Positions 61,975 to 64,000 of a DNA stretch of 64,000 bases are shown in pieces; positions within the stretch are counted from its first letter, which is position 1, and every line of letters starts with the position of its first letter. The notes below the pieces were generated by a model. It had not been told where the DNA came from, did not search any database, and was given only the letters and a program-made list of their open reading frames with translations. Origin of the DNA: RH-AL1 sp964244495 (GTDB lineage Bacteria; Pseudomonadota; Alphaproteobacteria; Rhizobiales; Beijerinckiaceae); the NCBI GenBank assembly GCA_964244495.1, contig CAXTIU010000012.1, positions 62,001 through 126,000 of the forward strand, written 5' to 3'. The position numbers were made by a program, and so were the translations under genes.

Positions 61975-64000
61975 AGAACTTCAACCTGTCGCGCTGGGCA
62001 CTCGAGCACCGCTCCTTCGTCTACTTCCTGATGGTCGTCACGGTGATCGCCGGCGTGATCGCCTACGGCAAGCTCGGGCGCGAGGAGGACCCGTCCTTCG
62101 CCATCAAGACCATGATCGTCAGCGCGGACTGGCCGGGCGCCACGGTCGGCGACACGCTCGACCAGGTCACCGACCGCATCGAGAAGGAGCTGCAGCAGGT
62201 CGATGGGCTCGACTTCACCAGGAGCTACACGACGCCGGGCAAGGCCACCGTCTTCGTGCAGTTCAAGGACACGACCGACCCCAAAAGGTTGCCGGACCTG
62301 TTCTACCAGGTGCGCAAGCACATCGGCGACATCCGCAACACCTTCCCCGACACGCTGAAGAGCGTCACCTTCAACGACGAGTTCGGCGACGTCTACGGCA
62401 ACCTCTACGCCTTCACCGCCGACGGGCTCTCCATGCGCCAGCTGCGCGACTACGTGGAGGGCGTGCGCTCGGCCGTGCTCCGGGTGCCCAACATCGGCAA
62501 GACGATGCTGGTCGGCACGCAGGACGAATCGATCTACCTCGATTTCTCGACCCGCAAACTCGCCGGGCTCGGCATCGACACGCAGGCCCTCATCAAGACC
62601 TTGCAGGCGCAGAACGCCATCGCGCCGTCCGGCGTGGTGCAGGCCGGCGCCGAGCAGGTGTCCGTGCGCGTCGGCGGCCAGTTCACCTCCGAGGCGAGCC
62701 TGAAGGCCATCAACCTCCGGGTGAACGACCGCTTCTTCCGCCTGTCCGACGTCGCCGACATCCACCGCGGCTACCCCGACCCGCCGCAACCCTTGTTCCG
62801 CTACGACGGGCAACCGGCGATCGGCCTCGCCATCGCGATGCGGCAGGGCGGCAACCTCCTCGTGTTCGGCAAGGACCTGAAGGCCAAGATGCGCACCGTG
62901 GAGGCGACGCTGCCGATCGGGGTCGGCGTCCACCTCGTGTCCGACCAGCCGCGCATCGTCGAGCACGCCGTCGGCGGCTTCACCGAGGCGCTGGGCGAGG
63001 CCATCGCCATCGTGCTGCTCGTCTCCTTCATCAGCCTCGGCGTCAGGGCCGGCCTCGTCGTGTCGATCTCCATCCCCCTCGTGCTGGCGGCGACCTTCGT
63101 GGTGCTGGAGATCATGGGCGTCACCTTGCAGCGCATCTCGCTCGGCGCGCTGATCATCGCGCTCGGCCTCCTCGTCGACGACGCGATGATCACGGTGGAG
63201 ATGATGGTGGCGCGCCTCGAGCACGGCGACACCCGCACGCAGGCGGCGACCTTCGCCTACACGTCCACCGCCTTCCCCATGCTGACCGGAACGCTCGCCA
63301 CCGTCGCCGGCTTCCTGCCGATCGGCTTCAACGGCTCGGCGGCGGGCGAGTACACCTACAGCCTGTTCGTGGTGATCGCGGTCTCCCTGCTCGTCTCGTG
63401 GGTGGTCGCGGTGCTGTTCGCGCCGCTGATCGGCGTCAAGATCCTGCCCAAGGCGCTCAAGCATCACGCCGGCGGCCCAGGCCGCGCGATGCGCGCGTTC
63501 CGGGCGTTCCTGCTGGTGACGATGCGCTGGCGCTGGATCACGGTGGGGCTCACGCTCGCCACCCTCGCGCTGGCGCTCTTCGGCATGCGCTTCGTGCAGC
63601 AGCAGTTCTTCCCCGCGTCCGACCGCCCCGAGATCCTCGTCGACATGACGCTGCCGCACGCGAGCAGCACGGGCGAGACCAAGAAGCAGATGGATCGTTT
63701 CGAGGCCTACCTCACCGGCAACCCCGACGTCGTCAAGTGGAGCTCCTACGTGGGCGAAGGCGCGATCCGCTTCTACCTGCCGCTCGACCAGCAGCTCGGC
63801 AACAGCTTCTACGGACAGGTCGTGATCGAGACGACGTCGCTGGCGGCCCGCAACAAGCTGATGCCGATCCTGGCGAAGTTCGGCCGCGAACGGTTCGTCG
63901 GCACCGACGTCTTCGTCCACTCGCTCGACCTCGGGCCGCCGGTCGGACGTCCCGTGCAGTACCGCATCAGCGGCCCGGACGTGCAGGCGGTGCGCCAGCG
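61971..64000 (+). CDS. RND efflux inner-membrane pump (3' partial)
   Basis: Starts GTG 61971, overlapping the second adaptor stop (GTGA), and runs off the window; about 676 of some 1,020 residues are visible. MKNFNLSRWALEHRSFVYFLMVVTVIAGVIAY opens with the first helix, then the large periplasmic loop, and helices 2-6, including the conserved LGLLVDDAMITVEMM with the proton-relay aspartate pair. This resembles the TriC/MdtB-MexK-type pumps. The outer-membrane channel is not in the window. Confidence 0.95.
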   Translation, partial: MKNFNLSRWALEHRSFVYFLMVVTVIAGVIAYGKLGREEDPSFAIKTMIVSADWPGATVGDTLDQVTDRIEKELQQVDGLDFTRSYTTPGKATVFVQFKDTTDPKRLPDLFYQVRKHIGDIRNTFPDTLKSVTFNDEFGDVYGNLYAFTADGLSMRQLRDYVEGVRSAVLRVPNIGKTMLVGTQDESIYLDFSTRKLAGLGIDTQALIKTLQAQNAIAPSGVVQAGAEQVSVRVGGQFTSEASLKAINLRVNDRFFRLSDVADIHRGYPDPPQPLFRYDGQPAIGLAIAMRQGGNLLVFGKDLKAKMRTVEATLPIGVGVHLVSDQPRIVEHAVGGFTEALGEAIAIVLLVSFISLGVRAGLVVSISIPLVLAATFVVLEIMGVTLQRISLGALIIALGLLVDDAMITVEMMVARLEHGDTRTQAATFAYTSTAFPMLTGTLATVAGFLPIGFNGSAAGEYTYSLFVVIAVSLLVSWVVAVLFAPLIGVKILPKALKHHAGGPGRAMRAFRAFLLVTMRWRWITVGLTLATLALALFGMRFVQQQFFPASDRPEILVDMTLPHASSTGETKKQMDRFEAYLTGNPDVVKWSSYVGEGAIRFYLPLDQQLGNSFYGQVVIETTSLAARNKLMPILAKFGRERFVGTDVFVHSLDLGPPVGRPVQYRISGPDVQAVRQ

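Noticed and set aside
61833..63920. A 695-codon minus-strand open frame
   Set aside because: It lies opposite the RND pump gene, which has clear family motifs; the antisense frame is an effect of high GC codon bias and has low-complexity Arg/His/Asp-rich text.
1..64000. CRISPR arrays, tRNA or rRNA genes, insertion sequences, prophage
   Set aside because: Intergenic regions were read for repeat-spacer periodicity, cloverleaf features, transposase or integrase frames and inverted termini; none was found.

Overview
The window is a GC-rich chromosomal segment (about 70% G+C by eye) from an alphaproteobacterium, most likely of the order Hyphomicrobiales. The evidence is a MucR/Ros regulator, an alphaproteobacterial RpoH, a BolA/Grx4 pair, the ybjN-proC pair, an NdvA-type exporter, FkbM and DCC-family proteins, and dense, GC-biased genes with many 1-17 base stop/start overlaps. 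I cannot name the genus. No rRNA, tRNA, CRISPR array, insertion sequence or phage gene is visible.

Layout. 1-7.2 kb: a DUF2721-type protein, a GST, YebC, an EAL phosphodiesterase with a CZB-like C-terminal domain, a MucR variant carrying an AT-hook, small secreted proteins and a DSD1-type PLP enzyme. 7.2-13.9 kb: a tightly packed minus-strand operon for a peptide/opine-type ABC importer with an AtzE-like amidase and an AtzH/HpxZ-like protein. 14-24 kb: a homoserine acetyltransferase-like hydrolase, a tandem glycine riboswitch in front of dadA, an MFS transporter, a cupin, a quinone oxidoreductase, a GT-C-like membrane protein and an orphan pxpA. 24.4-32.5 kb: housekeeping genes (ybjN, proC, fatty acid hydroxylase, epmB-epmA divergent from efp, argJ-mutT, bolA-grxD). 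32.5-43 kb: an NdvA-like ABC exporter, a pseudouridine synthase, an acyltransferase, rpoH, a repeat-containing secreted protein, AKR, SDR, trpS and an MRJP-like protein.

43.3-44.9 kb is the most foreign-looking stretch. Its base composition is lower, and it holds a beta-rich, possibly pore-forming-toxin-like protein followed 11 bases later by a Cys-rich protein with a Glu/Arg-repeat tail. 45-52.6 kb: a thioesterase, a CurA-like reductase, gcdH, FkbM, an epoxide hydrolase-like enzyme, an MFS transporter and an ICMT-like protein. 52.5-55.8 kb: a type III polyketide synthase, ICMT-like methyltransferase and DHA2 exporter operon. 57.3-64 kb: LysR, DCC protein, then a TetR regulator divergent from a two-adaptor RND pump (TriABC-like layout) whose inner-membrane pump runs off the window end.

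The main groups that work together are the amide uptake and hydrolysis operon, the EF-P modification genes, the riboswitch-dadA unit, the polyketide operon and the RND efflux operon. The best candidates for something new are the 43.3-44.9 kb pair, the EAL-CZB fusion, the MucR-AT-hook variant, and a 36-base repeat found once at each end of a 29 kb interval in opposite orientation.
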